DNA of 64,000 bases, taken from assembly GCF_001428385.1 (NCBI RefSeq), contig NZ_LMSK01000002.1:911959-975958 (forward strand), in the 5' to 3' direction. A model generated the notes under the pieces. That model was not told where the DNA came from. It saw nothing but the letters and a program-made list of their open reading frames with translations, and searched no databases. A program made the translations under genes and the position numbers. The stretch comes from Rhodanobacter sp. Soil772 (lineage in GTDB: Bacteria; Pseudomonadota; Gammaproteobacteria; Xanthomonadales; Rhodanobacteraceae). This document shows positions 32,479-41,346 of this stretch, piece by piece (the first letter of the stretch is position 1; each line of letters begins with the position of its first letter).

Positions 32479-35400
32479 CTACCGGGAAGCCGGGCCGAGC
32501 AACTCGATCTCGGCCAGGGCGCGCGGCGCGTCGGTCGCCGCCGCGTCGATCTGCAAGCGGTAGTACGCGTACTCGCCCGGCTTCTGCACGACAAAGGTCC
32601 GGGTCTGCTGCGGCCAGGCGAAGCGTTCGGGCCCGCGCGTATCCAGGACGAGCCAATGCTGGCCGTCGAGGGAAGCCTGCAGCTGCCAGCTGGACGGCGC
32701 CGCGGCCGTGGCGCCCGAGGTCAGCGTGAGCACCGTCACCCGGCGTGGCTGCGCGAAACGCCAGTCGATCGTGGTCGACACGCTGGGCAGCACCACCTCG
32801 GCGCCGGAGTCGTTGCTGAACAGCAACGGCAGGCCGGGGATGGCGGGCGTGGCGTGGACGCGGCCCAGCCGCTCGTCGATGAGATCACGCAATGGTTGCG
32901 GCTTGCCCTGCGCGGTGAGTGACGGCGGCAGCGCGTCCTCGCCGCTGGCCCAGCGCGACGGGCGCGGCCCCATCGCAAATTCCAGCGTGGCGCCCTGCGC
33001 CAGCAGCGCGTGCGGCAGGGTCAGTTTGTTCCACGGCCGGCCGTTGACGCGCAGGCCCTGCACGTAACGGTTGACGTCGCTTACCGCCGGCGCGTCGATC
33101 ACCAGGTGCTTGCCGTTCTCCAGCGCGATGTCCATGTGTGGGAAGTACGGCGCGCCGATCACGTATTCCGGCGTGCCCATGCGCAGCGGGTAGAAGCCGG
33201 CGGCGCTGAACAGGTACCAGGCGGACATCTCGCCGTTGTCCTCGTCGCCCGGGTAGCCCTGGCCGATCTCGCTGCCGACGTAGAGGCGGCTCAGTACGTC
33301 GCGCACCTTGTCCTGCGTCTTCCACGGCTGGCCCGCCTGGTCGTACATGTAGATGATGTGGTGCGATGGCTGGTTGCTGTGGCCGTACTGGCCCATGCGC
33401 ACGTCGCGCGCTTCGAGCATCTCGTGGATCGGCTCGCCGTAGCTGCCGACGTGGAATTCGCCCGGCGTGGCGAAGAACGCATCGAGTTTCGCCGCCAGCG
33501 CGGCGCGACCGCCGTACAGCGCGGCCAGGCCGGCGCCGTCCTGCGGCGCGTGGAAAGCCATGTTCCAGGCGTCGGTCTCGGTGTAGTCGCCGCCCCAGCG
33601 CAGCGGGTCGAAATCCTGCGCGTCGTGGTGCCAGCCACCGGCGCCGTCGCGGCCGACGAAGAAGCCGACGGCGGGATCGAACAGGTTCGCGTAACCGAGC
33701 GCACGCTGGCGGAAGTACGCCGCATCGTCGGCGTAGTGCGCGGCGTACGGATCGTCCGCCACGGGCTGCTGCGCGAGCGCGGCGGCGAGGTTGCCGATCG
33801 CGAAGTCGTTGATATAGCCGTCCATCGACCACGACAGCCCTTCGTCCACGCCGGTGTCGGTATAGCCGTTGAAGATCGCGCGCTGCAGCCCCTTGCGGCC
33901 GGTACCGGCGAGCGGGCTGGCCACGGTGGCGTCCTTCAGCGCGGACTGGTAGAACGCGCGCACGTCGAAGTTGCGCACGCCCTTCAGCCAGGCGTCGGCG
34001 AACGCCACGTCGGCGCTGGTGCCGACCATCAGGTCGGCGTAGCCGGGCGACGACCAGCGCGCGATCCAGCCGCCGTCGCGGTACTGCTGCACGAAACCGT
34101 CGATCATTTCGCCCGCTTGCGTCGGCGTGAACAGCACGTAGGCCGGCCACGCGGTGCGGTAGGTGTCCCAGAAACCGTTGTTGACGTACGGCTTGCCGTC
34201 GACGACGCGCGCGCCGGTCTGCGTGGGCGTGTCCGGGCCGACCGGCGCAGAGAACGGACTGGCGTAGCGGTAGTGCGGCTGCGCCGCCGTGCCGGTGTTC
34301 TCGTAGGCGGAGTTCGGATACAGGAACAGCCGGTACAGATTGGAGTACAGCGTGGTCAGCTCGTCGCGGCTGGCGCCGCGCACCTGGACGATGCCCAGCT
34401 GCGCGTCCCATTGCTTCTGCGCGCGTTCGCGCACGTCGTCGAACGTATCGCCCGGTGCGATCTCCAGCGCCAGGTTGCGCTGTGCCTGTGCCAGGCTGAT
34501 CAGCGAGGTGGCGATGCGCAGGTTCACCACTTTCGTCTTCGTGGTGTCGAAGCCGAACCAGGCGGCCACGCGGCCGCGGCCTTCGCCGCGAAGCCGGCCG
34601 CTCTCGCGCACCGGCCGGTCGAGCGTGCCGTAGAAGAACAGCCGGGTGGCGCCGGCGGAGAGCCGGCTTTTCACGTCGGACCAGCCGCTGAAGCTGCGCC
34701 CGGACGGATCGAGCACGATGCCGCCGTGGTCGTCGCGGTTGTCGAACACCAGCTGCGCGCGATCGCCCGCGAAGGTGAAACGGAACATCGCGGCGTGATC
34801 GGTCGGCGCGATCTCGGTGACGATGCCGCTGTCGAACGCGACACGATACGTGTGGGCGTGCGCGGTCTCGTTCGCGTGGCTGAAGCTGAGCGCACGTGCC
34901 GCACGGTTCGCACTCGGCACGCCGCGGGCCACCGCGGCCGGCATCAGCTGGAAGGTCTGCCGGTCGCCCATCCACGGGCTCGGCTCGTGCGACAGCGCGA
35001 ACGCCTCCAGCCGCGGGCGGTTGTCGGCGCCGTTGCGCTGCTGGTACTGGTAGATCCAGTTCGAGCCGGCGTCGGTCACCGGCGTCCAGAAGTTGAAGCC
35101 GTGCGGCACGGCCACCGCGGGAAAGTTGTTGCCGCGCGAGAAGCGGGCATTGGAATTGGTGCCGCGGCGGGTGTCGACGAAGTCGCTGGGGTGCCGGCGC
35201 GTATCGGCGGGTGCGGCGCCGAGGCGCAGGTCGTCCAGGTAGCCCTCGAAGCCGGCCGCCGGACCGTCGTGCATCAGCACGATGCGCTTGATCGTGCGCC
35301 CGGCGGCGACCGCGCCCACGTCGATCGACAGGTAGTTCCACTGGTCCGGATACAGCGTGCGGCCGTCGCCCTGCGCGCGCGCCGCGGCGCCGACCCGATG

Positions 35401-35859
35401 CTGGTCGCGCGCGCCGCGGGTGGACAGCCGGCTGCCGTCGTCGAACAGCAGGTCCACCGCGACGTAGGTGGATGGATTGCGCAGGTCGCCCGCGTTCGAC
35501 ACCGGAAAGATCAGGTACGACAGCTGCGTATCCGGCCGTACCGGCAGGTCCACCGCGTACAGCTCCGCCTGCTGTTGCCCGCTCGCGCTGCCGCGGTAGC
35601 GCAGCGCATGCAGCCCGCTGAAACCGACGCCGGGTTTGGCGGTGAGCGCCGCCGCCGGGCTGGGGCCGCCGGCCACCTCGATGCCGAACGAGGCGCCGGG
35701 CAGCGCTGACAGTGGCGCCGGCTCCGCGCTTTCGAACGAGCGCAGGAAACTCGTTTCCGAGGCGCCGGCCGCGAGGCACGGCAGCAGGCAGGCCAGCCAC
35801 AGACCCCGGCGCAGCCAGCCGGCTGCGCGCACGTTTCCCATCCACCTCGATCCGATCAT
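32479..35859 (-). CDS. GH92 alpha-1,2-mannosidase, secreted
   Basis: A 1126-residue protein. Signal peptide (LRRGLWLACLLPCLAAGA), N-terminal carbohydrate-binding-like domain to about 210, and a GH92 core beginning FVDTRRGTNSNARFSRGNNF with HGFNFWTPVTDAGSNWIYQY, GHSNQPSHHIIYMYDQAGQP and the hallmark PGDEDNGEMSAWYLFSAAGF. A discoidin-like domain (about 1000-1126: WQLQASLDGQHWLVLD, YAYYRLQIDA) ends it. GH92 enzymes remove alpha-mannose from glycans, using calcium. The enzyme probably acts on fungal or host mannans outside the cell or in the periplasm. Starts at 35859 or 35841 are equally plausible. Confidence 0.95.
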   Translation of the reverse strand: MIGSRWMGNVRAAGWLRRGLWLACLLPCLAAGASETSFLRSFESAEPAPLSALPGASFGIEVAGGPSPAAALTAKPGVGFSGLHALRYRGSASGQQQAELYAVDLPVRPDTQLSYLIFPVSNAGDLRNPSTYVAVDLLFDDGSRLSTRGARDQHRVGAAARAQGDGRTLYPDQWNYLSIDVGAVAAGRTIKRIVLMHDGPAAGFEGYLDDLRLGAAPADTRRHPSDFVDTRRGTNSNARFSRGNNFPAVAVPHGFNFWTPVTDAGSNWIYQYQQRNGADNRPRLEAFALSHEPSPWMGDRQTFQLMPAAVARGVPSANRAARALSFSHANETAHAHTYRVAFDSGIVTEIAPTDHAAMFRFTFAGDRAQLVFDNRDDHGGIVLDPSGRSFSGWSDVKSRLSAGATRLFFYGTLDRPVRESGRLRGEGRGRVAAWFGFDTTKTKVVNLRIATSLISLAQAQRNLALEIAPGDTFDDVRERAQKQWDAQLGIVQVRGASRDELTTLYSNLYRLFLYPNSAYENTGTAAQPHYRYASPFSAPVGPDTPTQTGARVVDGKPYVNNGFWDTYRTAWPAYVLFTPTQAGEMIDGFVQQYRDGGWIARWSSPGYADLMVGTSADVAFADAWLKGVRNFDVRAFYQSALKDATVASPLAGTGRKGLQRAIFNGYTDTGVDEGLSWSMDGYINDFAIGNLAAALAQQPVADDPYAAHYADDAAYFRQRALGYANLFDPAVGFFVGRDGAGGWHHDAQDFDPLRWGGDYTETDAWNMAFHAPQDGAGLAALYGGRAALAAKLDAFFATPGEFHVGSYGEPIHEMLEARDVRMGQYGHSNQPSHHIIYMYDQAGQPWKTQDKVRDVLSRLYVGSEIGQGYPGDEDNGEMSAWYLFSAAGFYPLRMGTPEYVIGAPYFPHMDIALENGKHLVIDAPAVSDVNRYVQGLRVNGRPWNKLTLPHALLAQGATLEFAMGPRPSRWASGEDALPPSLTAQGKPQPLRDLIDERLGRVHATPAIPGLPLLFSNDSGAEVVLPSVSTTIDWRFAQPRRVTVLTLTSGATAAAPSSWQLQASLDGQHWLVLDTRGPERFAWPQQTRTFVVQKPGEYAYYRLQIDAAATDAPRALAEIELLGPASR

Positions 35860-35937
35860 GCCGCGCCCCTGGCTCGCCCACGGTGATGGTGCGCGTTCGT
35901 CCGTGGGCACCGGTTCTCCAGGCGATCGCGCCGGTGT

Positions 35938-36957
35938 TCAGCCGGCCGGCACGGCCGCGTCCGCCACCGCATTGAAGCGCGCGGCGATGTAGTCGTCGGT
36001 GTAGCTGGTCATGCCGTAGCCGCGGATGAAACCGCAGTGGCCGCCGTACGGCGCGATGTCCAGCTCGACGTTGGCCGGCAGTTCGAGTTTCTCGAAGCTG
36101 CTGACCGGGATCACCGGGTCGTCCTTGGCGGTGAGGATGGTGGCGGGAATCTGCATCGTCTGCATGATGTCGCCGGCCACCGAATAGCCGTCCAGATACT
36201 GCTGCAAGGTGTTGAAGTCGGTATGCCGCAATACCAGCGACTCGGTCAGCCCGCGCAGGTGCTGTTTCAATTCGGACATCTCGAAATACTGGTGCTGCGG
36301 GAACGCCTTCTGCTTGGCCAGCAGCGAATGCCGCCACTTGCGCATGAAGTACGCCTGGTAGAACCACGGCGCGGATTCCTCCAGCGAGAACAGGCCCTCG
36401 CCGGGATCGATGATCGGGCACACCGCCAGCACGTAACTCAGCGGGACGCCGACCAGCGAGGTCTGCATCGCCGCGCGCAGGGCGAAGTTGCCGCCCAGCG
36501 AAAAGCCAGCCAGTGCCATCGGCCGCGCCGGCCAGCGTTCGGCGATGTCGCCCAGTGCATGCACCACCTCGTCGAGGCGGCAGGAGTGGAACAGCGCCTC
36601 GTTGAGGTTGTAGCTGTCGCCGTGGTCGCGGAAGTTCAGCCGGAAAATGTCCCAGCCGTCGGCGAGCAGGCGGCTGCCGGTCTGCAGCACGTAGGTGGAA
36701 TCGACGCTGCCTTCCCAGCCGTGGAACAACACGGCCAGGCCGCGCGACTGCGGCCGGGTTTGCTGCGCGGTATACGCGCCGGTGAGGCGCACGCCGCCGC
36801 CGCCATCGACCACCACCGCCTCGGCGCCCTGCAGCACGGTTTTCGCCGCGCGCGGCAGCAGGACGCGGCGCACGCCGCTGGAGGACAGCATGGTCTGAAT
36901 GTGGCCGCTGCGCAGCGGCCAGGGCGGGCGGAAATCCTTTCCGTGCAGCAGGCTCAT
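35938..36957 (-). CDS. YheT-family alpha/beta hydrolase
   Basis: A 339-residue hydrolase. It opens with FRPPWPLRSGHIQTMLSS (YheT/EMB8 family start), has VLFHGWEGSVDSTYV as the oxyanion strand, nucleophile elbow GFSLGGNFALR, acid in LTAKDDPVIPVSSF and His in APYGGHCGFI. Members are likely esterases or lipases, without a defined substrate in bacteria. Its start overlaps the stop of the acyltransferase gene (ATGA), which hints at a shared role in lipid metabolism. Confidence 0.93.
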   Translation of the reverse strand: MSLLHGKDFRPPWPLRSGHIQTMLSSSGVRRVLLPRAAKTVLQGAEAVVVDGGGGVRLTGAYTAQQTRPQSRGLAVLFHGWEGSVDSTYVLQTGSRLLADGWDIFRLNFRDHGDSYNLNEALFHSCRLDEVVHALGDIAERWPARPMALAGFSLGGNFALRAAMQTSLVGVPLSYVLAVCPIIDPGEGLFSLEESAPWFYQAYFMRKWRHSLLAKQKAFPQHQYFEMSELKQHLRGLTESLVLRHTDFNTLQQYLDGYSVAGDIMQTMQIPATILTAKDDPVIPVSSFEKLELPANVELDIAPYGGHCGFIRGYGMTSYTDDYIAARFNAVADAAVPAG

Positions 36958-37754
36958 CCGGGGCGATCTTCCAGTGCGGCGGCGATGCGATCGCGCGACA
37001 GCTCGGCCATGCGCCGGCGTGCATCCGGGGCGGCGGGTACCGGCGCCAGGAAGTGCACCTCGGCATCCATCGGCGCCTCGCCCAGCATGCGCACGATGTT
37101 GTGCAGGAAACTCTCGTCCTCGCGGAAGCCGGCATCGATCACCCGGCGTCCATCGCGGGCGAAGCGCAACGCCACCGGCTGCACGGGCACTTCGGCGTCC
37201 AGCGCGGCCTGGAAAATGCGCGCGTGGAAGATCTTCAGCACGCCGTTGTAGCCGGTGCCGCCTTCCGGGAATACCGCCACCGAACGCCCGCTGCGCATAC
37301 GCTCGACCATCGCCTGCATCACCGTGGACAGCGAATGGTTGTTACCGCGGCGATGGAAGATGGTGCCGCCGTTCTTGGCCAGCCAGCCGACCAACGGCCA
37401 GCCGGCGATCTCCGCCTTGGCCACGAAGCAGGCCGCGCGCTGGCTGTGCAGCATCACGATATCGATCCACGAGGTGTGGTTGGCGACGAACAGCACCGGG
37501 TCGCGCTGCGCTTCGCCGAAGCGCACCGAACGCAGGCCGAAGACACGCAGCAGATTGACCGACCACCAGCGAATCATGCGGTGCGCGAACGGCTCGCGGC
37601 CATTTTTCATCACCACCTGCTGGTTCCAGCTGAGGATCAGCGAACACAGCCCGATGCCCAGCACGATGTGCAGCAGCAGCAGCGGCACCCGCCACAGGTA
37701 ACGCAGCGGGCGCAGCAGGTCGCGGTCGGGCTCGGTCGTGGTGTCGATGCTCAT
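36954..37754 (-). CDS. PlsC-like 1-acyl-sn-glycerol-3-phosphate acyltransferase
   Basis: A 266-residue membrane acyltransferase with an N-terminal helix (RVPLLLLHIVLGIGLCSLIL). The four acyltransferase blocks start with NHTSWIDIVMLHS (HX4D catalytic), then GGTIFHRRGNNHSL and FPEGGTGYNGVLKIFHARIF for substrate binding. It should transfer acyl chains to lysophosphatidate or a related lysolipid at the inner membrane. It is coupled by ATGA overlap to the YheT hydrolase downstream. Which acyl acceptor it uses is not visible. Confidence 0.93.
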   Translation of the reverse strand: MSIDTTTEPDRDLLRPLRYLWRVPLLLLHIVLGIGLCSLILSWNQQVVMKNGREPFAHRMIRWWSVNLLRVFGLRSVRFGEAQRDPVLFVANHTSWIDIVMLHSQRAACFVAKAEIAGWPLVGWLAKNGGTIFHRRGNNHSLSTVMQAMVERMRSGRSVAVFPEGGTGYNGVLKIFHARIFQAALDAEVPVQPVALRFARDGRRVIDAGFREDESFLHNIVRMLGEAPMDAEVHFLAPVPAAPDARRRMAELSRDRIAAALEDRPG

Positions 37755-37793
37755 CAGTCGGTTAGTTTAGCGTCAGTTGGTGAGGCGCGCGGC

Positions 37794-38270
37794 TCAACGT
37801 TCGAGCTGGGCCAGCGGCAGCGACGGCGAGCGCTTCACCGTGCGCAGCACGAAACTGGAATTGACATCGGCGACCCCGGCTGCGTTCAACAGATGATCGA
37901 GCAGGAAGCGCGAGAAGTCCTTGAGGTCGGCCACATACACGTGCAGCAGGTAATCCATGTCGCCGGTCAGTGCGTGGCAGGCGACTACCTCGTCCCAGCC
38001 GTTGACGTGCTCGACGAAACCCTCGATCGCCGCACTCTCGTGCTTGGTCAGTTGCACCCGCACGAACGCCTGCAGGCCCAGCCCCACGGCCTGCGGATCG
38101 ACCTGCGCGGCGTAGCCGGTGATGACCCGGTCGGTCTCCAGCCGCTGCAGCCGGCGCAAGCAGGCCGACGGCGACAGGCTGACCCGTTCGGCCAGTTCGG
38201 CGTTGGTGATGCGGCCCTCGCTCTGCAGCACGGCAAGCATGCGCAGGTCGGTGCGGTCGAGCGTCGTCAT
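37794..38270 (-). CDS. Lrp/AsnC family regulator, divergent from phhA
   Basis: A 158-residue regulator starting MTTLDRTDLRMLAVLQSEGR. The helix-turn-helix is TNAELAERVSLSPSACLRRL and the RAM ligand domain has ALTGDMDYLLHVYVADLKDF. It is transcribed away from phhA across 139 AT-rich bases, the common arrangement for a phenylalanine- or leucine-responsive activator of aromatic amino-acid breakdown. A longer start at 38297 is possible but less usual for the family. Confidence 0.93.
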   Translation of the reverse strand: MTTLDRTDLRMLAVLQSEGRITNAELAERVSLSPSACLRRLQRLETDRVITGYAAQVDPQAVGLGLQAFVRVQLTKHESAAIEGFVEHVNGWDEVVACHALTGDMDYLLHVYVADLKDFSRFLLDHLLNAAGVADVNSSFVLRTVKRSPSLPLAQLER

Positions 38271-38409
38271 GTGCAATAAACCTCGCGTCATATTCATTCA
38301 AGCGCAAGAATAGTGCATTCATCGCGTCGATCAAGGCAACAAAACAACCTTAATGCGGCAAAACAGCCGTATGCTGTGGCTTGCCCCAGGCCGCACCGGA
38401 GTTGAGCCC

Positions 38410-39297
38410 ATGGACACGCCCCGCAAAGTCGAACACCAGCAGACCGACCGCGGCTACGTGCCGGTGTACGCCGCCGGCGTGGTCGAGCAACCATGGGCCA
38501 GCTACAGCCAGACCGATCACGAGGTGTGGGACACCTTGTACAAGCGCCAGCGCGAGCTGCTGCCCGGGCGCGCCTGCAAGGAATTCATGGCCGGCGTGGA
38601 GCGCTTCGGCCTGGGCGACGGCGGCATCCCGAAATTTGCCGAACTGAACAAGGTGCTCGGCGCCGCCACCGGCTGGGAACTGGTGGCGGTGGAAGGCCTG
38701 CTGCCGGACGAGGTGTTCTTCGACCACCTGGCCAACCGCCGCTTCCCGGTCAGCTGGTGGATCAGGAAGCCCGACCAGCTCGACTACCTCAGCGAACCGG
38801 ACCTGTTCCACGACATGTTCGGCCACGTGCCGCTGCTGCTGAACCCGGTGTTCGCCGACTACATGCAGGCCTACGGCCGCGGCGGCATGAAAGCCTTCGC
38901 GATCGGCCCCGACGCGCTGATGAACCTGACCCGGCTGTACTGGTACACGGTGGAGTTCGGGTTGATCAACACCAGCGAGGGCATGCGCATCTACGGCGCC
39001 GGCATCGTCAGCTCCAAGGGCGAGTCGATCTACTGCCTCGATTCGCCGTCGCCGAACCGCATCGGCTTCGGCCTGGAACGCGTAATGAGCACGCGCTACC
39101 GCATCGACACTTACCAGCAGACCTACTTCGTGATCGACAGCTTCGAGCAGCTGTTCGAGGCGACGCATCCCGACTTCACGCCGATCTACGCGAAGCTGCA
39201 TGAGCTGCCGACGCATGCGGCCGGCGATGTGCTGGACGGTGATCGTGTGTTCACCCGCGGTGATCGCGTGGGTTGGGCGACGAACGCGGACACTTGA
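38410..39297 (+). CDS. phhA: Phenylalanine 4-monooxygenase (PhhA)
   Basis: A 295-residue pterin-dependent, non-heme iron hydroxylase turning phenylalanine into tyrosine. The two iron histidines are in DLFHDMFGHVPLL and the glutamate is in RLYWYTVEFGLI. PDQLDYLSEPD and the C-terminal FEATHPDFTPIYAKL complete the family pattern. Start MDTPRKVEHQ; an ATG at 38353 is open but has no homology. An Lrp-type gene is divergent. A good terminator follows at 39321-39346. The pterin recycling partner PhhB is not adjacent. Confidence 0.97.
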   Translation: MDTPRKVEHQQTDRGYVPVYAAGVVEQPWASYSQTDHEVWDTLYKRQRELLPGRACKEFMAGVERFGLGDGGIPKFAELNKVLGAATGWELVAVEGLLPDEVFFDHLANRRFPVSWWIRKPDQLDYLSEPDLFHDMFGHVPLLLNPVFADYMQAYGRGGMKAFAIGPDALMNLTRLYWYTVEFGLINTSEGMRIYGAGIVSSKGESIYCLDSPSPNRIGFGLERVMSTRYRIDTYQQTYFVIDSFEQLFEATHPDFTPIYAKLHELPTHAAGDVLDGDRVFTRGDRVGWATNADT

Positions 39298-39320
39298 ACC
39301 CTATCTCACTTGATGCGCGA

Positions 39321-39346
39321 GGGCCGACCAAAAGTCGGCCCTTTTT
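39321..39346 (+). terminator. Rho-independent terminator of phhA
   Basis: GGGCCGAC and GTCGGCCC form an 8-base GC stem around CAAAA and are followed by TTTTT. It lies 23 bases after the phhA stop and 46 bases before the 3' end of the convergent gene. Confidence 0.9.
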
Positions 39347-39391
39347 ATTGCTCGCGATCAGGAGCTTTCGGACCGAGCGGACGCTGCCCCT

Positions 39392-40030
39392 TCAACTTTT
39401 CGAGTGCCCACCGTCTTCGCCTCGAAAAACCTTGATTACTTTCCCGTCCTTGTCGAGAAAGTCCATTTCCGCTTCTCCGTTCGCAGGTACTTTCAGCAAG
39501 ATCCGCTTGTTGCCGAGGGCGTCCATGAGAGCGAGTGTTGAGGAGCCATCCGCTGTTCGGCCAACCCAGGCACGGCGGTGACCGCCCGAATTCTCCTGGC
39601 TATCGGAAACGGCCAGGCCAGCCATGCTGTTATCCTTGTCGTCCACTCCCAGCAGTTGCACGACTTGATTGGCGTTGTAACGGTCGAAGGAAAGACTGCC
39701 GCCGGAATCGACCACGTCGCCGTGCGCATCACGCTTGCCGCCAAAGATCAGACCGCCGTTTTCTGACCCTTCGTCGTTGAAAAAGATCATGCCCGCCTGC
39801 GGTCGATCAACCTTGGGCTGCTCCTTTCCCTTGACGATAACGCCGGGCAATCGCGCGCTATTGGATATCACCATTCTCAGGGTGCCGTCGGGTTCGCGAA
39901 CATTGATTCGTTGCACGTCGATTTCATCCAGTTTGGTAACTGGGCTTTTTGTGAAGCCTGCGAGCACCGTGAACGCGAAAACAGCCGTAAGTACTCCGCT
40001 ATACACAACAAGAAAACGTTGGCTGATCAT
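39392..40030 (-). CDS. Membrane-anchored protein of unknown function, coupled to the RES toxin
   Basis: A 212-residue protein with one N-terminal hydrophobic segment (residues 5-26, FLVVYSGVLTAVFAFTVLAG), so it is exported or anchored. The soluble part has short beta repeats: DEIDVQRINVREPDGTLRMV, GMIFFNDEGSENGGLIFGGK, LLGVDDKDNSMAGLAVSDSQ, LALMDALGNKRILLKV. I do not recognise a named domain, though the protein looks like a widespread family in Acidobacteria and Gammaproteobacteria. AGGAGGATTC precedes its ATG, which overlaps the toxin TGA, so it is the third gene of the Xre/RES operon. GC is lower than in its neighbours. Confidence 0.8.
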   Translation of the reverse strand: MISQRFLVVYSGVLTAVFAFTVLAGFTKSPVTKLDEIDVQRINVREPDGTLRMVISNSARLPGVIVKGKEQPKVDRPQAGMIFFNDEGSENGGLIFGGKRDAHGDVVDSGGSLSFDRYNANQVVQLLGVDDKDNSMAGLAVSDSQENSGGHRRAWVGRTADGSSTLALMDALGNKRILLKVPANGEAEMDFLDKDGKVIKVFRGEDGGHSKS

Positions 40031-40758
40031 GAATCCTCCTGGCGAGTGTTATGGGCCGAAGGCTTGTCTGTCTTCGACCGCTTGAGTTCGTTGACTTCCA
40101 ATACCTGCGCGATACGCGTGCCGTCCCAGCGATAAACCAGATGCTGTGCCTGCACGCATGGTGCCACCACGTCGGGATGGAACGCGGCAAGACACTCGCC
40201 ACCATGATGTCGCGCACTGTCGTAGACGATGCCGCTGGAATCGGCGGCGCGCAGTTCACGGGCCAGTGTGACGCTGGCGACATAGCTGGCGGGGTCGTGC
40301 GCCGTGGCCCAGCCGCCGCGGATGTCATGCAGCTTGCTGTCGACGCTGGTGCGGTAGCAGCGCATCTGGATGTCGCAGGCCGGCTCGGCGGTGGCGGCAA
40401 GGAAGCGCTCGCGGTGATACACGGTTTCCTCGACCGCGGTGGCGACGCTGTGTGCGGCGTAGAACACGCCCCAGGTGCCATCGGAGAAACGGCTGCCCTC
40501 CGGGTTGAGATGGGTGAAAGCAGCCATCACCGGGGTGGAGCCTGGCCCACTGATGCGATGCTCCTGCGGCACCTGCTTCAACGCGCCGGCTTCCTCGCGC
40601 AGGCGCGGATTGGTCAGCGCCTCGATCGCGAACAGCGCGTCGAGATCGGCCGGATCGGCGATGCGATCGTACACGCCGACCGGCGGGAAGCGGCTGGGCA
40701 CGATGCGGTAAGCCTGATTCCAGCGGATGCGTTTGACGGGTGGACGTTCGGTTGGCAT
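40027..40758 (-). CDS. RES-domain toxin (NAD+-degrading/ADP-ribosylating family)
   Basis: A 243-residue protein beginning MPTERPPVKRIRWNQAYRIV. The RES domain runs from about 20 to 200, with YRIVPSRFPPVGVYDRIADP, the Glu helix HSVATAVEETVYHRERFLA and the late Ser/His strand SSGIVYDSARHHGGECLAAF. RES toxins fold like ADP-ribosyltransferases and deplete NAD+ or modify PRPP synthetase. The cognate Xre antitoxin gene is 98 bases upstream. The two are unusually separated by a strong hairpin (40775-40804). The stop overlaps the next gene's start. Confidence 0.92.
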   Translation of the reverse strand: MPTERPPVKRIRWNQAYRIVPSRFPPVGVYDRIADPADLDALFAIEALTNPRLREEAGALKQVPQEHRISGPGSTPVMAAFTHLNPEGSRFSDGTWGVFYAAHSVATAVEETVYHRERFLAATAEPACDIQMRCYRTSVDSKLHDIRGGWATAHDPASYVASVTLARELRAADSSGIVYDSARHHGGECLAAFHPDVVAPCVQAQHLVYRWDGTRIAQVLEVNELKRSKTDKPSAHNTRQEDS

Positions 40759-40774
40759 CGCGGCTCCATGATGT

Positions 40775-40804
40775 GCCCCTTCCCCGCATTGCAGGGGAAG
40801 GGGC
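40775..40804. other. Hairpin between antitoxin and toxin genes
   Basis: GCCCCTTCCCC and GGGGAAGGGGC make an 11-base stem with an 8-base loop GCATTGCA. It lies in the 98-base spacer of the Xre-RES operon, 17 bases before the toxin start codon on the minus strand. No T-run follows. It could attenuate transcription or limit toxin translation. A similar palindrome lies after fbp (46775-46798). Confidence 0.65.
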
Positions 40805-40856
40805 AGAGCGTGTGGCATTTCCGTCTCGCTCGTCGCGACCGCGCTCACGGCATGCG

Positions 40857-41267
40857 TCAGCCGCGCTGCGCATCCAGGTACTGGCGCACCACGTACAGGT
40901 CGGCGACGTTGCCGGACAACATGCGCTCCAGCGCGGAATGGCCGCCGAACAGCGGCGCCGTGTTCGGCTTGTGCAGCCAGGCATCGGCCTGGGCCGGGTC
41001 GGGGAACAGGATCTGCAGCGATTTCCAGATGCCAAGCAGGTAGCTGATCCGTTCCAGCGTGTCGCGCCCCAGGGCACCGCCCTGCTGGCGCTTCCACTTG
41101 TAGAAGGTCGATTCCGGCGGATCGCCGAGCAGCCGGCGCTGGTCGGCGATGCGCAGCTTCCAGTGTTCGGCGAGTTTGAAGAACGCGCGCAGCGCCGGAT
41201 CGGCAAGCGTATCCGGCGACGCATAACGAGGTGCGGTTTCGGCGATGCGGGTCGAATGAGCATTCAT
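40857..41267 (-). CDS. Xre/MbcA/ParS-type antitoxin
   Basis: A 136-residue protein. The N-terminal part (LRAFFKLAEHWKLRIADQRR, DPPESTFYKWKRQQ) is an Xre-like helix-turn-helix and the C-terminal part (LGIWKSLQILFPDPAQADAW, PNTAPLFGGHSALERMLSGN) is the ParS/MbcA toxin-binding domain. It neutralises the RES toxin and probably represses the operon. GGGAGAG lies 8 bases upstream of the ATG. The usual order antitoxin-toxin is kept. Confidence 0.93.
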   Translation of the reverse strand: MNAHSTRIAETAPRYASPDTLADPALRAFFKLAEHWKLRIADQRRLLGDPPESTFYKWKRQQGGALGRDTLERISYLLGIWKSLQILFPDPAQADAWLHKPNTAPLFGGHSALERMLSGNVADLYVVRQYLDAQRG

Positions 41268-41346
41268 GACGCTTACTCTCCCTGTGAAGTTATATGAGAT
41301 ATTACTCCAAGAATGCAGTAAAAGCCAACGAGCTGCCGCCGCGGGT

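Noticed and set aside
32885..37135. A 1416-codon minus-strand frame across GH92, YheT and PlsC genes
   Set aside because: Arginine/proline/alanine-rich out-of-frame reading of three well-supported genes; typical high-GC shadow.
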